NCBI RefSeq assembly: GCF_003568665.1
Contig: NZ_QXMH01000001.1
Coordinates: 1,984,001-2,048,000, forward strand
Direction: 5' to 3'
Length of the DNA: 64,000 nt
DNA from: Chitinophaga alhagiae
GTDB lineage: Bacteria; Bacteroidota; Bacteroidia; Chitinophagales; Chitinophagaceae
Positions 7,632 to 17,327 of the stretch are shown here, in pieces (the stretch's first letter is position 1; each line of letters opens with the position of its first letter). The notes beneath the pieces were generated by a model. It saw only the letters and a list, made by a program, of their open reading frames with translations. It made no database searches and was not told the origin of the DNA. A program made the position numbers and the translations under genes.

Positions 7632-8648
7632 ATGAAATCATTACAACAGTGCGCCGGTGAGCGCATCCTGATAATTGACGGTGCTATGGGCACCATGATC
7701 CAGCGCTACAAACTCCAGGAATCCGATTACAGAGGAGAACGTTTCAAAAACTATCATACAGATGTGAAAGGCAACAGCGATCTGTTGTCTATCACCCAGC
7801 CGGATATAATTGAAGCCATTCACCGGGAGTACCTGGAGGCCGGGGCGGATATTATTGAGACCAATACTTTCAGCAGCACGGTTATTGCGCAGGCAGACTA
7901 TGACATGCAGGAGCTGGCTAATGAAATGAATACGGCTTCGGTAAAAATAGCCTGCAAGGCGGCAGATGACTATACCCGCCGCAACCCTGAAAAGCCGCGG
8001 TTTGTAGCCGGCGCCATTGGCCCGCTCAACAAAACCCTGTCTATTTCGCCAGACGTGAATAATCCTGGCTTCCGCTCTGTTACGTTCGATGAGGTGGTGG
8101 CTGCTTATTATGACCAGGTAAAAGCCCTGGCGGAAGCAGGTGCAGACATCCTGCTGATCGAGACCATTTTTGATACGCTGAACTGCAAGGGCGCCATTTT
8201 TGCCATTAAGAAATACTTCCGCGATACGGGCAAACCTGAATTGCCTGTTATGATATCCGGCACTATTACGGACGCTTCGGGCAGGACCCTGAGCGGCCAG
8301 ACGCTGGAGGCCTTTTACATTTCAGTAATGCACGCCAAGCCTTTTTCCATAGGCCTGAACTGCGCGCTGGGCGGCAACCAGATGCGGCCTTACATAGAAG
8401 AGCTGTCACAAATAGCCAACTGTTACGTGAGCTGTTACCCCAATGCGGGCCTGCCCAACACATTCGGAGAATATGATGAGCAACCCCACGAGACAGCGCA
8501 CATTCTTGAAGATTTTGCCCGAGAGGGTTTTGTAAACATTGTTGGCGGCTGCTGTGGTACCACGCCGGACCACATCCGCCACATTGCCGATCATGTGAAA
8601 TCCATCGCCCCGCGTCCCTTACCGGTGGTGGAAACCGCACTGGCATAA
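7632..8648 (+). CDS. metH: Methionine synthase, homocysteine-binding module (split MetH part 1)
   Basis: 338 residues forming only the N-terminal homocysteine S-methyltransferase barrel of cobalamin-dependent methionine synthase. Starts near [20 protein letters not shown]. The zinc-binding cysteines that activate homocysteine are in GLNCALGG and [11 protein letters not shown] full MetH has about 1200 residues; the remaining modules are in the next gene, 21 bases downstream. No coding sequence appears lost at the break: this protein ends about where the first domain should end and the next starts with a new ATG. Probably controlled by the structured leader upstream. Confidence 0.95.
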   Translation: MKSLQQCAGERILIIDGAMGTMIQRYKLQESDYRGERFKNYHTDVKGNSDLLSITQPDIIEAIHREYLEAGADIIETNTFSSTVIAQADYDMQELANEMNTASVKIACKAADDYTRRNPEKPRFVAGAIGPLNKTLSISPDVNNPGFRSVTFDEVVAAYYDQVKALAEAGADILLIETIFDTLNCKGAIFAIKKYFRDTGKPELPVMISGTITDASGRTLSGQTLEAFYISVMHAKPFSIGLNCALGGNQMRPYIEELSQIANCYVSCYPNAGLPNTFGEYDEQPHETAHILEDFAREGFVNIVGGCCGTTPDHIRHIADHVKSIAPRPLPVVETALA

Positions 8649-8669
8649 GAACCACAGGAGTCACACAGC

Positions 8670-11378
8670 ATGAACACTACCAACATCATTAAGCCTTACC
8701 TCAGGCTGAGCGGTCTTGAGCCGCTGGTGGTAAGGCCGGAGACCAACTTTATCAACGTAGGAGAACGTACCAACGTTACGGGGTCCAAAAAGTTTGCAAG
8801 GCTTGTACGCGAAGGACTGTACGAAGAAGCGCTTTCCGTAGCCCGCCAGCAGGTGGAGAGCGGCGCACAGGTACTGGACGTGAATATGGACGATGCGCTG
8901 CTGGACGGCGAAAAGGCCATGACCACCTTCCTCAACCTGCTTGCTTCCGAGCCAGACATTTCCCGTATACCCGTGATGATAGACTCCAGCAAGTTCAGCG
9001 TGATCGAAGCGGGTCTCAAATGTCTGCAGGGCAAGTGTATCGTCAACTCTATCAGCCTCAAGGAAGGAGAGGAGAAATTCATAGAACATGCCGTCATCTG
9101 CCAGAGCTTCGGCGCATCCGTGGTGGTAATGGCCTTTGATGAAACCGGCCAGGCAGATACGTTGGAAAAACGGGTGAGCTTCTGCCACCGGGCATATAAA
9201 ATACTGACGGAAAAAGTAGGTTTCGACCCGCAGGATATCATATTTGACCCGAACATTTTTGCCATCGCCACCGGCATTGAAGAGCACAACAACTACGCGG
9301 TAGAGTTCATTGAGGCCTGCCGCCAGATCAAGCAGCTCATGCCGCTGGTAAAGATCAGCGGCGGGGTCAGTAACGTGTCTTTCTCTTTCCGCGGTAACGA
9401 TGTGGTGCGGGAAGCAATGCACTCCGTGTTCCTGTTGCATGCCATCAAGGCAGGGCTGGACATGGGCATTGTAAATGCCGGCATGATCCAGATCTATGAC
9501 GAAATAGAGCCGCAACTTCGTGAGCTTTGTGAAGACGCTGTTCTCAACCGCAGGCCAGACGCCACGGAGCGCCTGGTAAACTTTGCCGAAACGGTAAAGG
9601 CAAAAGGGAAAACGGTGGAAAAGGATGAAGCCTGGCGCAAAGGCACCGTGGAAGAAAGGTTGAGCCATGCGCTGGTGAACGGTATCACGGATTATATTGA
9701 TGGAGATACTGAAGAAGCGCGCCAGAAGTACCCCCGGCCGCTGGAAGTGATTGAAGGCCCGCTCATGGCCGGGATGAACATAGTGGGCGATCTTTTTGGC
9801 AGCGGTAAAATGTTCCTCCCCCAGGTAGTGAAAAGCGCCAGGGTGATGAAAAAGTCCGTAGCCATTCTCACACCTTATATTGAAGAAGAAAAAAAGCTGC
9901 TGGTAGCGCAAAACGGCGGGGAAATAAAATCTGCCGGTAAGATCCTGCTGGCCACCGTGAAGGGAGATGTGCACGATATCGGCAAAAATATTGTAGGCGT
10001 GGTGCTGGGTTGTAACGGGTATGATATTATTGACCTGGGCGTAATGGTACCCGCAGAAAAAATATTGCAGGCGGCCCGTGAGCACGAGGTAGACGTAATA
10101 GGTCTCAGCGGCCTCATTACCCCCAGCCTCGATGAAATGGTGCACATAGCCCGCGAAATGAAACGGCAGCAATTTGATATCCCCCTGCTCATAGGCGGCG
10201 CCACTACTTCCCGTACGCATACCGCCGTTAAAATTGCGCCGGAGTATGAAAATGGTGTAGTGCATGTGCTGGACGCATCGCGCAGTGTAACCGTTACCGG
10301 TAGCCTGCTGAACAAGGCCCTGCATAAGAACTTCCTGGCAGGCGTAAAAGATGAGTATGTGAAGCTGAATGAGGCCTTCCGGAATAAGAAACCCGTAAAG
10401 CAGTATCTCCGCCTGGCAGACGCGCGGCAAAACAAAGTGCCCGTCAACTGGGAGACGTTTCAGCCTGTAAAACCCAAACAGCCGGGTACACACGTATTTG
10501 ACAACTACGACCTGGGTGAAATTGCGGAGTACATAGACTGGCAACCTTTCTTCATTGCCTGGGAGCTGCACGGCAAATTCCCGCAGATATTGAGCGATGA
10601 GGTGGTAGGCAAAGAGGCTACCCGCCTTTACAACGACGCACAGGCCATGTTGAAGCGCATTATTGATGAAAAATGGCTACGCGCCCGTGCGGTAATAGGG
10701 ATGTTCCCCGCCACGTCTAACGGCATGGACACTGTTACCGTTACCGCTCCTGACGGCGCGGAGGTGCCCCTGGAGTTTTTGCGGCAGCAGGTCAAAAAAG
10801 CGCCCGGCCAGCCCAACATCTGCCTGTCAGACTTTATTGCCCCGGCCACTTTCGGCAAGCAGGACTACATTGGCGGGTTTGCCGTTACTGCGGGCGAAGG
10901 CATAGAGCAGTGGCTGGAAAAATTCAGAAAAGACCACGATGATTATAGCAGCATTATGCTCAAAGCCCTGGCAGACCGCCTGGCAGAAGCTTTTACGGAA
11001 CTGTTGCACGAGCGGGTGCGGAAGGAGTTCTGGGCATATGCTACAGACGAGCATCTCAGCAATGACCAGTTGATCAAGGAAGAATATTTGGGAATACGCC
11101 CGGCGCCCGGCTATCCCGCCTGCCCGGAGCATACCGAAAAGTACAAGCTGTTTGATCTGCTGAACGCTACAGCGTCTACCGGCATTACGCTTACGGAATC
11201 GCTGGCCATGTACCCGGCGGCCAGTGTAAGCGGGTGGTATTTTGCCAACCCGCAGGCAAAATACTTTGGCCTGGGTAAAATAGAAAAAGACCAGGCGGAA
11301 GATTATGCCCAAAGAAAAGGCTGGACGCTGGAAGAAGCTGAAAGATGGCTTCGCCCCAACCTGGAGTATGATATGTAA
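8670..11378 (+). CDS. metH: Methionine synthase, folate/cobalamin/reactivation modules (split MetH part 2)
   Basis: 902 residues carrying the other three MetH domains. Residues about 20-290 are the pterin-binding barrel ([36 protein letters not shown]). Residues about 330-560 are the cap and cobalamin-binding domain with the cobalt-ligand motif [11 protein letters not shown] and the later [15 protein letters not shown]. Residues about 590-902 are the AdoMet-dependent reactivation domain ([31 protein letters not shown]). It transfers the methyl group of methyltetrahydrofolate through cobalamin to homocysteine held by the partner protein. Separate translation means the two polypeptides must associate. 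A terminator follows. Confidence 0.96.
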   Translation: MNTTNIIKPYLRLSGLEPLVVRPETNFINVGERTNVTGSKKFARLVREGLYEEALSVARQQVESGAQVLDVNMDDALLDGEKAMTTFLNLLASEPDISRIPVMIDSSKFSVIEAGLKCLQGKCIVNSISLKEGEEKFIEHAVICQSFGASVVVMAFDETGQADTLEKRVSFCHRAYKILTEKVGFDPQDIIFDPNIFAIATGIEEHNNYAVEFIEACRQIKQLMPLVKISGGVSNVSFSFRGNDVVREAMHSVFLLHAIKAGLDMGIVNAGMIQIYDEIEPQLRELCEDAVLNRRPDATERLVNFAETVKAKGKTVEKDEAWRKGTVEERLSHALVNGITDYIDGDTEEARQKYPRPLEVIEGPLMAGMNIVGDLFGSGKMFLPQVVKSARVMKKSVAILTPYIEEEKKLLVAQNGGEIKSAGKILLATVKGDVHDIGKNIVGVVLGCNGYDIIDLGVMVPAEKILQAAREHEVDVIGLSGLITPSLDEMVHIAREMKRQQFDIPLLIGGATTSRTHTAVKIAPEYENGVVHVLDASRSVTVTGSLLNKALHKNFLAGVKDEYVKLNEAFRNKKPVKQYLRLADARQNKVPVNWETFQPVKPKQPGTHVFDNYDLGEIAEYIDWQPFFIAWELHGKFPQILSDEVVGKEATRLYNDAQAMLKRIIDEKWLRARAVIGMFPATSNGMDTVTVTAPDGAEVPLEFLRQQVKKAPGQPNICLSDFIAPATFGKQDYIGGFAVTAGEGIEQWLEKFRKDHDDYSSIMLKALADRLAEAFTELLHERVRKEFWAYATDEHLSNDQLIKEEYLGIRPAPGYPACPEHTEKYKLFDLLNATASTGITLTESLAMYPAASVSGWYFANPQAKYFGLGKIEKDQAEDYAQRKGWTLEEAERWLRPNLEYDM

Positions 11379-11394
11379 CCTGATTGAATAGTTG

Positions 11395-11427
11395 AAAAGG
11401 GCGTACCACAGGGTAGGCCCTTTTTTT
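11395..11427 (+). terminator. Terminator of the metH operon
   Basis: AAAAGGGC pairs with GCCCTTTT, with an inner TACC/GGTA stem beyond one G-G mismatch, and seven T residues follow. It lies 17 bases after the stop. Confidence 0.9.
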
Positions 11428-11438
11428 ATAAGGGTTTG

Positions 11439-11957
11439 TTATTCCGTTACCGGCACGCTCCTGATCAGTTGATCGCCGCTGTAAAATTTAATGGTCCTGA
11501 TGCCCGGCTTCCTGGGCACCGCGCCCATCCAGAGGGCGGCAGCGGTAAACGTGCGCTTGGGCGTATCTGCCCGTATGGCAAAATGCAGATGCACCTCGTT
11601 TTCCGTAACCATACCGGAAGAGAGCTGAATGTCTTGCGTAAGCTCGGAGGGCCGCAGCACCACAGCGGTAATGATGTTGTTGGCAAAATCAAGCGTATCT
11701 ATTGTATTGGTCATGGTTTTGGCCGGGGCCAGTATGCTATCCTGCTGTTGAGGGGAATTGATCACCCAGCAGGTAACACTATCCCCTTGCACCACCGTGT
11801 TTTTTACAAAATATCCCTGCAATGGTTTTACCTCAATGGAGGTCATGTTCCCGGCAGAATCCGGCTGCTCTTCACTGTTAAAAGAAGTGCGGGAAGTATT
11901 GGGGCCACAGGCGGCCATCAGCAAGGCGCAGCAGATAACGGCAGTTTGATATTTCAT
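11439..11957 (-). CDS. Lipoprotein of unknown function
   Basis: 172 residues from the ATG at 11957. The N-terminus MKYQTAVICCALLMAACGPN is a lipoprotein signal with a lipobox ending in LMAAC, so it is probably anchored in the outer membrane or periplasm. The rest is acidic to neutral and rich in Thr and Ser, with predicted beta-strand segments (VKNTVVQGDSVTCWVINS, TENEVHLHFAIRADT), suggesting a small beta-sandwich. No family recognised. A longer in-frame extension to 12164 was rejected because the lipoprotein signal fixes the start. A perfect palindrome GAACAATTGTTC at 12003-12014 lies upstream. Confidence 0.8.
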   Translation of the reverse strand: MKYQTAVICCALLMAACGPNTSRTSFNSEEQPDSAGNMTSIEVKPLQGYFVKNTVVQGDSVTCWVINSPQQQDSILAPAKTMTNTIDTLDFANNIITAVVLRPSELTQDIQLSSGMVTENEVHLHFAIRADTPKRTFTAAALWMGAVPRKPGIRTIKFYSGDQLIRSVPVTE

Positions 11958-12068
11958 GATGGTCCTTTTTAGTGTATGTGTCACAAGCATAATACCAAAG
12001 AGGAACAATTGTTCAAAACAGGCCATTGATTTACAGGGAAACCACGTGGAAAGTTGCGTAAAACTACG

Positions 12069-12100
12069 CTTGATATACCCTCTGGTGGGTAGTACATTTG
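12069..12100 (+). promoter_or_regulatory. Promoter in front of a gene-free transcription unit
   Basis: CTTG (12069-12072) and TACATTTG (12093-12100) are separated by 20 bases, fitting the -33/-7 pattern. A small inverted repeat GCGTA-AAAC-TACGC (12056-12069) abuts the -33 element and may be an operator. No protein gene lies downstream on this strand before the hairpin at 12197. Confidence 0.55.
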
Positions 12101-12106
12101 TGTTAT

Positions 12107-12225
12107 GCTTAAGAAATGCATTTAACCCCAAAAAACAATTCGAGTCACAAAAGTTAAGGTACACACTGTTAAGTTAACCCCCTAGTTACGTTTTGACAAA
12201 GGCGCCTCCGTGGCGCCTTTGTTGT
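12107..12225 (+). ncRNA. Candidate small RNA, about 115 bases
   Basis: Bounded by the promoter at 12069-12100 and the hairpin at 12197-12221. Only tiny frames occur inside (6 codons at 12104, 13 codons farther in). The body has repeated GTTAAG/AGTTAA elements (12151-12175). It runs toward ispG on the opposite strand and ends just short of the ispG stop, so it could also affect ispG mRNA 3' ends. It does not resemble SRP RNA, tmRNA, 6S or RNase P RNA as far as I can judge. Transcription is inferred. Confidence 0.4.
12197..12221. terminator. GC-rich hairpin between candidate sRNA and ispG
   Basis: CAAAGGCGCC and GGCGCCTTTG form a perfect 10-bp stem around TCCGT. The following T content is modest in both directions (TTGTTGTG, and TCAAAACG on the other strand), so it could serve both convergent transcripts but is not a textbook terminator. 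Confidence 0.6.
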
Positions 12226-12238
12226 GCCGGGCGGTTAA

Positions 12239-14194
12239 CTACCTGGCGTCTACCCACATGCCGTTGTCGCGGATGAGGTTGATGAGCTCGGTAACGGCCA
12301 CATCGCTGCTGAGGCCTCTTTTCACCACTTCCTTGCCGCGGTAGAGGGTAATTTTCCCCACACCGCTGCCTACATACCCGAAATCGGCATCGGCCATTTC
12401 GCCCGGGCCGTTTACGATACAGCCCATAATGGCAATTTTGACCCCTTTCAGGTGGTTGGTGACCGCGCGTATGCGGGCCGTGGTTTCCTGCAGGTCAAAC
12501 AGGGTGCGGCCGCAGGAAGGGCAGGAGATATATTCTGTTTTGGAAATGCGGGTGCGGGTGGCTTGCAGAATACCAAAGGCCACGTTGTTCAGGTGCCCGG
12601 GATTTTCGGAGCCAGCTAACCAGAGGCCATCCCCGAAACCGTCCAGCAGCAGGGCGCCGGTTTCAATGGCAAAGTGTACCAGGCCTTCATCAGCGGTATG
12701 TTGCGCAGTGCTGTTGCAGCGGAGTATCACCGCCTGGGTGAGGCGCTGCACCATCAGCTCCGCCAGCGCCCTTCTTACAGCGGCCATGGCGTGAGGGGAG
12801 TTGGAGTACACGACCGGCACAACGGGGCTGCCCGCCGCCAACGCTTCCAGGAAGGCATTGAAGCCGGGCGTGCCCAGCTCGTCCGCATTGGCGGCTACAA
12901 AATTGAGGTGCGGGCTGGTACGGCCTTGTTCTGCCGCGGCCAGGTAGCCGGCTATGTCAAAATAAGGATGGTATTTTTCCTGGTCTTCCGTATGCAGCCA
13001 GGTATGGTACTGCACTATTACCCGCAGCGTGCCCGGCAGGGCAAAGTTCAGCAGGTGGTTGCCGGTAAAGATGTAGTCAGCCGCCGCATCGCCAATATTC
13101 CACTTGTCCGTGGCCGCATCGTAACTGTACCCGATGGCCTGCAGGTCCTGATGCCCTATTACGGGCAGGTGGCTGAAATCTGCCACCACGGCGGGCACCT
13201 GTTTGCCGCCAATGTTGTTCAAAGGCACTGTTTCACGGCGTTTGTAGTCAAAAGGCGTGTAAGGCAGTTTGTCTGATTCCGGCATGGGCAGAACAGGCGG
13301 GTGGGAAATGCGGTGGGTATAGCGTTTCACAATGTCACGGCATACCGGCAGCTCAAACTCGGGGTCTTCCGTAAGAGATACGCGGATGGTATCGCCCACA
13401 CCGTCTTCCAGCAGTGTGCCAATGCCTATGGCGGATTTGATGCGGCCATCTTCCCCATCTCCGGCTTCAGTTACGCCGAGGTGCAGGGGGTAGCAGTGGC
13501 CCAGCTCCTGTTGCATGGTATTGACCAGCAGGCGGTAGGCCTGCACCATTACCTGCGGGTTGCTGGATTTCATGCTTAGCACAATGTTCCGGAACTGCAG
13601 GTCTTCCGCCACCCTCAAAAATTCCATGGCGCTTTCCACCATGCCCATGGGCGTGTCTCCATAACGGCTCATAATACGGTCGCTCAGGGAGCCATGGTTG
13701 GTGCCAATGCGCATGGCGGTACCATATTCCTTGCAGATTTTGACCAGCGGGGTAAAGCGGTCCCGGATGCGGTCAATCTCTTCCTGGTATTCCGCGTCGG
13801 TATATTCCAGTAATTCGAATTTCTTTTTATCAATATAGTTGCCGGGGTTGATCCTTACTTTTTCAACAATACGGGCGGCTACTTCCGCGGCGTTGGGGGT
13901 AAAGTGGATATCCGCCACCAGCGGGGTGGTGTAGCCCCTGCGGTGCAGTTCGTTTTTGATGGGCAGCAGGTTCTCCGCTTCGTTTTTGCTGGGCGCGGTT
14001 ATGCGCACCAGTTCTGCGCCGGCCTCTATACAGCGGATGGCCTGGGCCACTGTGCCGGCCGTGTCCATCGTGTCTGTAGTGGTCATGGTTTGAATGCGCA
14101 CTGGGTCAAAATTACCAATGGTCAGGTCTCCCACTTTTACCTCCAGAGTGGCCAGGCGTTTATATTCAGTCAGCGAAGGGCAATAGAATTGCAT
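12239..14194 (-). CDS. ispG: 4-hydroxy-3-methylbut-2-enyl diphosphate synthase (IspG/GcpE), long form
   Basis: Iron-sulfur enzyme of the non-mevalonate isoprenoid pathway; converts methylerythritol cyclodiphosphate to HMBPP by reductive ring opening. The 651-residue protein has the TIM-barrel N-terminus (VKVGDLTIGNFDPVRIQTM, LVADIHFTPNAAEVAARI) and a C-terminal cluster domain with cysteines in CPSCGRTLFD and GCIVNGPGEM. It is about 280 residues longer than the E. coli enzyme because of an inserted central domain (about residues 280-530), typical of Bacteroidota, Chlamydia and plants. A TAATTTTG box lies 25 bases upstream of the ATG. Confidence 0.96.
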   Translation of the reverse strand: MQFYCPSLTEYKRLATLEVKVGDLTIGNFDPVRIQTMTTTDTMDTAGTVAQAIRCIEAGAELVRITAPSKNEAENLLPIKNELHRRGYTTPLVADIHFTPNAAEVAARIVEKVRINPGNYIDKKKFELLEYTDAEYQEEIDRIRDRFTPLVKICKEYGTAMRIGTNHGSLSDRIMSRYGDTPMGMVESAMEFLRVAEDLQFRNIVLSMKSSNPQVMVQAYRLLVNTMQQELGHCYPLHLGVTEAGDGEDGRIKSAIGIGTLLEDGVGDTIRVSLTEDPEFELPVCRDIVKRYTHRISHPPVLPMPESDKLPYTPFDYKRRETVPLNNIGGKQVPAVVADFSHLPVIGHQDLQAIGYSYDAATDKWNIGDAAADYIFTGNHLLNFALPGTLRVIVQYHTWLHTEDQEKYHPYFDIAGYLAAAEQGRTSPHLNFVAANADELGTPGFNAFLEALAAGSPVVPVVYSNSPHAMAAVRRALAELMVQRLTQAVILRCNSTAQHTADEGLVHFAIETGALLLDGFGDGLWLAGSENPGHLNNVAFGILQATRTRISKTEYISCPSCGRTLFDLQETTARIRAVTNHLKGVKIAIMGCIVNGPGEMADADFGYVGSGVGKITLYRGKEVVKRGLSSDVAVTELINLIRDNGMWVDAR

Positions 14195-14219
14195 GAATTT
14201 TTTTATATAGATGTAAAAA

Positions 14220-14227
14220 CAAAATTA
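14220..14227 (-). promoter_or_regulatory. -7 promoter box of ispG
   Basis: TAATTTTG on the minus strand, 25 bases before the ispG ATG. Good match to TAnnTTTG; no obvious -33. Confidence 0.5.
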
Positions 14228-14367
14228 GGAAATAAATCCGCGTTCGCTCTTTATCTGATTTTGATATTTTATATGAACGGTAACCGAAGCTGGCTTTTTA
14301 TTGCCTAGCTTTATGCGTAACAGTTTGTTTGTAACCGAACTATATGTAATTATTTTATAACTGAACC

Positions 14368-15222
14368 GTGGATACCATACCCTATCAGCAACTACCCTTG
14401 AACGGCCAGTTCAGCGTATTCGAAGTAGAAAACTTTGATACGGAGTTGGCAGGCCTGCCCCACCGCCACCACGATTTCCAGATACTGTGGTTTACCAGGG
14501 CTAAAGGGGAGCATATTGTAGATTTTGTAACCTACCAGATGACGGACAACAGCATTTTCCTGCTCAGGCCGGGCCAGGTACACCAGTTGCCCAAGAAGGG
14601 CTTTTTCGGTTTCAGTATCACTTTTACAGAAAAATTCTACTTCACCAATAAACACGACCGGGAAACCCTGTACGATTTTACCACCCTGTTTGACGATTCC
14701 CAGGAGTATGCGCCTATACGGGTCAGCCTTGCCGCGGCAGACAGTTTTGCCCTCATTATCCGGCTGATGAAGCAGGAGCTGGCGGCCCAGTTTGAAAGCA
14801 GCGGCAGCAGCGTTATCAAACATTACCTCAATGCTTTTTTGCTGCTGGCGGAGCGGGAAAAGAAACATAATGCGGCCAATTCCCCGGATTTTCTCAATCA
14901 TGACGCGCGTATTATCCAGCTGAGGCGCCTGGTGGAAATACATTTCCGCAAAGAGCACCAGGCTGCTTTTTATGCAGCGCACTTTGCCCTCACGCCCAAG
15001 CGGCTGAATGAAATTACACGGGATGCCATTGGCAAAACGGTAACGGATATGGTGCATGACCGGCTGGTGCTGGAGGCCAAGCGGCAACTGGCTTTCAGCC
15101 ACCGCAGCGTAAAGGAGATCTGTTATGAACTGGGGTTTGAAGACCCGGCCTATTTCAGCCGGTTTTTCCGCCACCACGCCGCCGCTTCCCCGCAAGAGTT
15201 CAGAGAAACAATGTTCAAATAA
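14368..15222 (+). CDS. AraC family transcriptional regulator
   Basis: 284 residues with an N-terminal cupin-like sensing domain (PHRHHDFQILWFTRAKGEH, FLLRPGQVHQLPKKGFFG) and a C-terminal AraC DNA-binding domain (about residues 185-284). The second helix-turn-helix ends in the family signature VKEICYELGFEDPAYFSRFF, followed by SPQEFRE. The called start is GTG (MDTIPYQQLP); no closer ATG fits the family N-terminus. It is transcribed alone and divergently from ispG, with a short hairpin terminator behind it. No target gene can be assigned from context. Confidence 0.9.
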   Translation: MDTIPYQQLPLNGQFSVFEVENFDTELAGLPHRHHDFQILWFTRAKGEHIVDFVTYQMTDNSIFLLRPGQVHQLPKKGFFGFSITFTEKFYFTNKHDRETLYDFTTLFDDSQEYAPIRVSLAAADSFALIIRLMKQELAAQFESSGSSVIKHYLNAFLLLAEREKKHNAANSPDFLNHDARIIQLRRLVEIHFRKEHQAAFYAAHFALTPKRLNEITRDAIGKTVTDMVHDRLVLEAKRQLAFSHRSVKEICYELGFEDPAYFSRFFRHHAAASPQEFRETMFK

Positions 15223-15307
15223 TACCAGTTATTCGTCCCTTTGTCCAAACGGGAGCAGCAAATGGGTGTTAATTTTACACTTCGTTTAAACGGAAACCAT
15301 GTTTTTG

Positions 15308-15331
15308 ACGCGTTTAACAGACGCGTTTTTA
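15308..15331 (+). terminator. Short terminator after the AraC gene
   Basis: Two copies of the self-complementary ACGCGT pair around TTAACAG and are followed by TTTTTAG. The stem is only 6 bp but GC-rich. Purine-rich repeats (AGTTAGGA and AGTAAGAAA copies, 15331-15380) follow. Confidence 0.55.
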
Positions 15332-15378
15332 GTTAGGAGTTAGGAAAGGAAAGTAAGAAAAAGTAAGAAAAGTTAGGA

Positions 15379-15412
15379 AAGGCCGCCTGTATGACTGAAC
15401 AGGCGGCTTTAT
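15379..15412. terminator. Hairpin between AraC and BatC-like genes
   Basis: GCCGCCTGT and ACAGGCGGC form a 9-bp perfect stem around ATGACTGA. It lies just downstream of the minus-strand BatC-like stop and can serve transcripts from both sides; T runs are short (TTT either way). Confidence 0.65.
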
Positions 15413-15426
15413 GTTTGTAGAGAGGT

Positions 15427-16176
15427 TTACCAGTCTTTTTCCACCATGCCCGGAGTAGCTTTCACCTTTTTCATCTTGTCTTCCTGCAGTTTTTTCTCTT
15501 GCTGGGCCAGTGCCTGCAGCAGGCGTTTGGCCTCGTCTTGAGACAGCTTGCTGGGTTTGGGCTGCGGTTGTTGCTGTTGTTCTTTATCCTGGTCTTTCTG
15601 TTGCTGGTCCTGCTGCTGATCGCCGTCTTTTTTGTCTTGCTGGTTCTGCTTATCCTGCTGGTCTTGTTTGTCCTTTTTATCTTTTTTATCCTTGTTCTTC
15701 TTGTTATCATCTCCGCCGCTGTTCTGCTGCTGCTGCTTTTTCAGCATGGCCTGTGCATAGGCCAGATTATAGCGCGCCTGCTCGTCTGCCGGGTTGGCCT
15801 TCAGTGCGGTTTTATAGTTCTGTATGCTTTCCTGCCATTTTTTGTCTTCCATAAAGGTGTTGCCGATATTGTAGCTGGCATCAGCCTTTATGTCTTTCCG
15901 CGGGCTCAGCTTGGCCGTATTGGCGTATTGCTGGCGGGCGGCATCAAAACGTTTTTGTTCATAGAAGGAATTGCCGAGGTTGTAATTGCCTTCTACGGAG
16001 CGGTTGTTGCGCTCCAGGGCTTTTTTGTAGCTGGCCTCCGCATCGGCATACTGCTGCTTTTTGTACTGGGAGTTGCCCTGGCGTATCAGTTTGCTGGTGC
16101 CTTCCTGCGCACTGGCGGAGCCGGCGGTGCAGCACAGCAGCAAAATGGCGGCTATGGGAAAAATGCGTTGCTTCAT
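15427..16176 (-). CDS. TPR protein, BatC-like
   Basis: 249 residues: signal peptide (MKQRIFPIAAILLLCC, cleavage near SASAQ), then about four tetratricopeptide repeats (YADAEASYKKALERNNRS, EGNYNLGNSFYEQKRFDAAR), then a low-complexity segment of Lys, Asp and Gln (about residues 155-215) and a helical C-terminus. The periplasmic TPR layout and its place after a von Willebrand A membrane protein match BatC of the Bacteroidota Bat operon. The start ATG overlaps the stop of the upstream gene by four bases (ATGA), implying translational coupling. The charged low-complexity region is probably unstructured. Confidence 0.82.
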   Translation of the reverse strand: MKQRIFPIAAILLLCCTAGSASAQEGTSKLIRQGNSQYKKQQYADAEASYKKALERNNRSVEGNYNLGNSFYEQKRFDAARQQYANTAKLSPRKDIKADASYNIGNTFMEDKKWQESIQNYKTALKANPADEQARYNLAYAQAMLKKQQQQNSGGDDNKKNKDKKDKKDKQDQQDKQNQQDKKDGDQQQDQQQKDQDKEQQQQPQPKPSKLSQDEAKRLLQALAQQEKKLQEDKMKKVKATPGMVEKDW

Positions 16177-17216
16177 GAGGCTTTAACGGTTTTAAGTCCT
16201 GGCAGCGCATCTGCGTCTGTGGTTTTTTTCCTGCCTTCGGGCACAAAAAACTCCAGCAGTACCAGCAGCAGGCAAATAGCCAGGAAGTACTGAAAATAGC
16301 TGTTATAGTCCGTAAATACGTTTTCGCCAAACTCTTTCTGTTCCATTTTGTGGATCTTGTCAGACAGGGATTCCACCACTTCGTCCGTATTGTTCATGAG
16401 GTGCAGGTACAGGCCTTTACCGGTAGCGGCGAGCGATTTGAGGGCGTCTTCATTGAGCTTGGAGATCACTACCTTGCCGTCTTTATCTTTTTTCACGCCG
16501 CCGCTTTCCGTGTCTGGCAGGGGAGAGCCGGTGGGGGAACCAATACCGATGGTGTTGATCACCACCCCGTTCTCCAGGGCTTTTTTGGCTTCGGAGATGG
16601 CTCCTTCATTATGGTCTTCCCCGTCTGAAATGATAATGAGGGCTTTATGTTTGCGTTCCTTGCGGTTAAAGGCTTCATCACTCACCCTGATGGCTTCGTT
16701 GATTTCCGTGCCCTGGCGGGGAATGAGGTCTGGCGTGATGCTGCCCAGGTACATCCGGGCCGCCGAATAATCTACGGTGAGGGGCATTTGCAGATAGGCA
16801 TTGCCGGCAAATACTACCAGGCCAACACGGTCGTTATCCAGTTTTTCCATCAGCCGCGTTACTACTTGTTTGGCGCGGGTAAGCCGGTCCGGCTTCACGT
16901 CTGTTGCCAGCATGCTTTTACTAACGTCCAGCGCAATGATCACGTCTACCCCTTTCCGGGTGATCTTTTCCACGCGGCTGCCTTTTTGCAGGTTGGCGAG
17001 GCCTATCACCCCAAAAAAGAAGGCCACAAAGAGCAGCAGGAACTTGAGGGTGAACAGGCGGCGGGAGTAGCCGCTAAAAAGTTTTTCCACCATGGCGGGG
17101 TCTCCCATACGGCGGATAGACCGGCGTTTCCACCAGGTAACCCAGGCAAAGGCCAGTACCAGCGCTATCAGCAGCACAAAGGCCCAGAGGTATTCAGTGT
17201 GTTGGAATCTTAACAT
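16173..17216 (-). CDS. von Willebrand factor A membrane protein, BatB-like
   Basis: 347 residues. Two N-terminal membrane segments (YLWAFVLLIALVLAFAWVTW and KFLLLFVAFFFGVIGLANL) flank a basic loop; a vWA domain with metal-site motif DVSKSM and later TEINEAIRV and ISDGEDHNEG follows; a final membrane segment (YFQYFLAICLLLVLLEFFVP) lies near the C-terminus. This is the BatA/BatB layout; coupling to a BatC-like TPR protein favours BatB. In other Bacteroidota these proteins are linked to oxygen tolerance and envelope functions, with a MoxR ATPase as usual partner; no moxR, batA or batD is visible here, so the cluster is split or lies elsewhere. Confidence 0.85.
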   Translation of the reverse strand: MLRFQHTEYLWAFVLLIALVLAFAWVTWWKRRSIRRMGDPAMVEKLFSGYSRRLFTLKFLLLFVAFFFGVIGLANLQKGSRVEKITRKGVDVIIALDVSKSMLATDVKPDRLTRAKQVVTRLMEKLDNDRVGLVVFAGNAYLQMPLTVDYSAARMYLGSITPDLIPRQGTEINEAIRVSDEAFNRKERKHKALIIISDGEDHNEGAISEAKKALENGVVINTIGIGSPTGSPLPDTESGGVKKDKDGKVVISKLNEDALKSLAATGKGLYLHLMNNTDEVVESLSDKIHKMEQKEFGENVFTDYNSYFQYFLAICLLLVLLEFFVPEGRKKTTDADALPGLKTVKAS

Positions 17217-17327
17217 GGCTAAAACGGCGCACCCCGGTCTGAGCCGGGGTAGCAGTCAAAAATAAATTTTTTGTAACGTATTACAAGCAGGCAGCAAAAG
17301 GTTTTACCAGTTTTTTAACAGCCGGTG

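Noticed and set aside
8661..10571. 636-codon minus-strand frame opposite the second metH gene
   Set aside because: Shadow of a highly conserved gene; translated sequence is unlike any protein and no signals precede it.
15331..15380. Purine-rich short repeats AGTTAGGA and AGTAAGAAA
   Set aside because: Short, degenerate and only a few units; no sign of a CRISPR or satellite structure.
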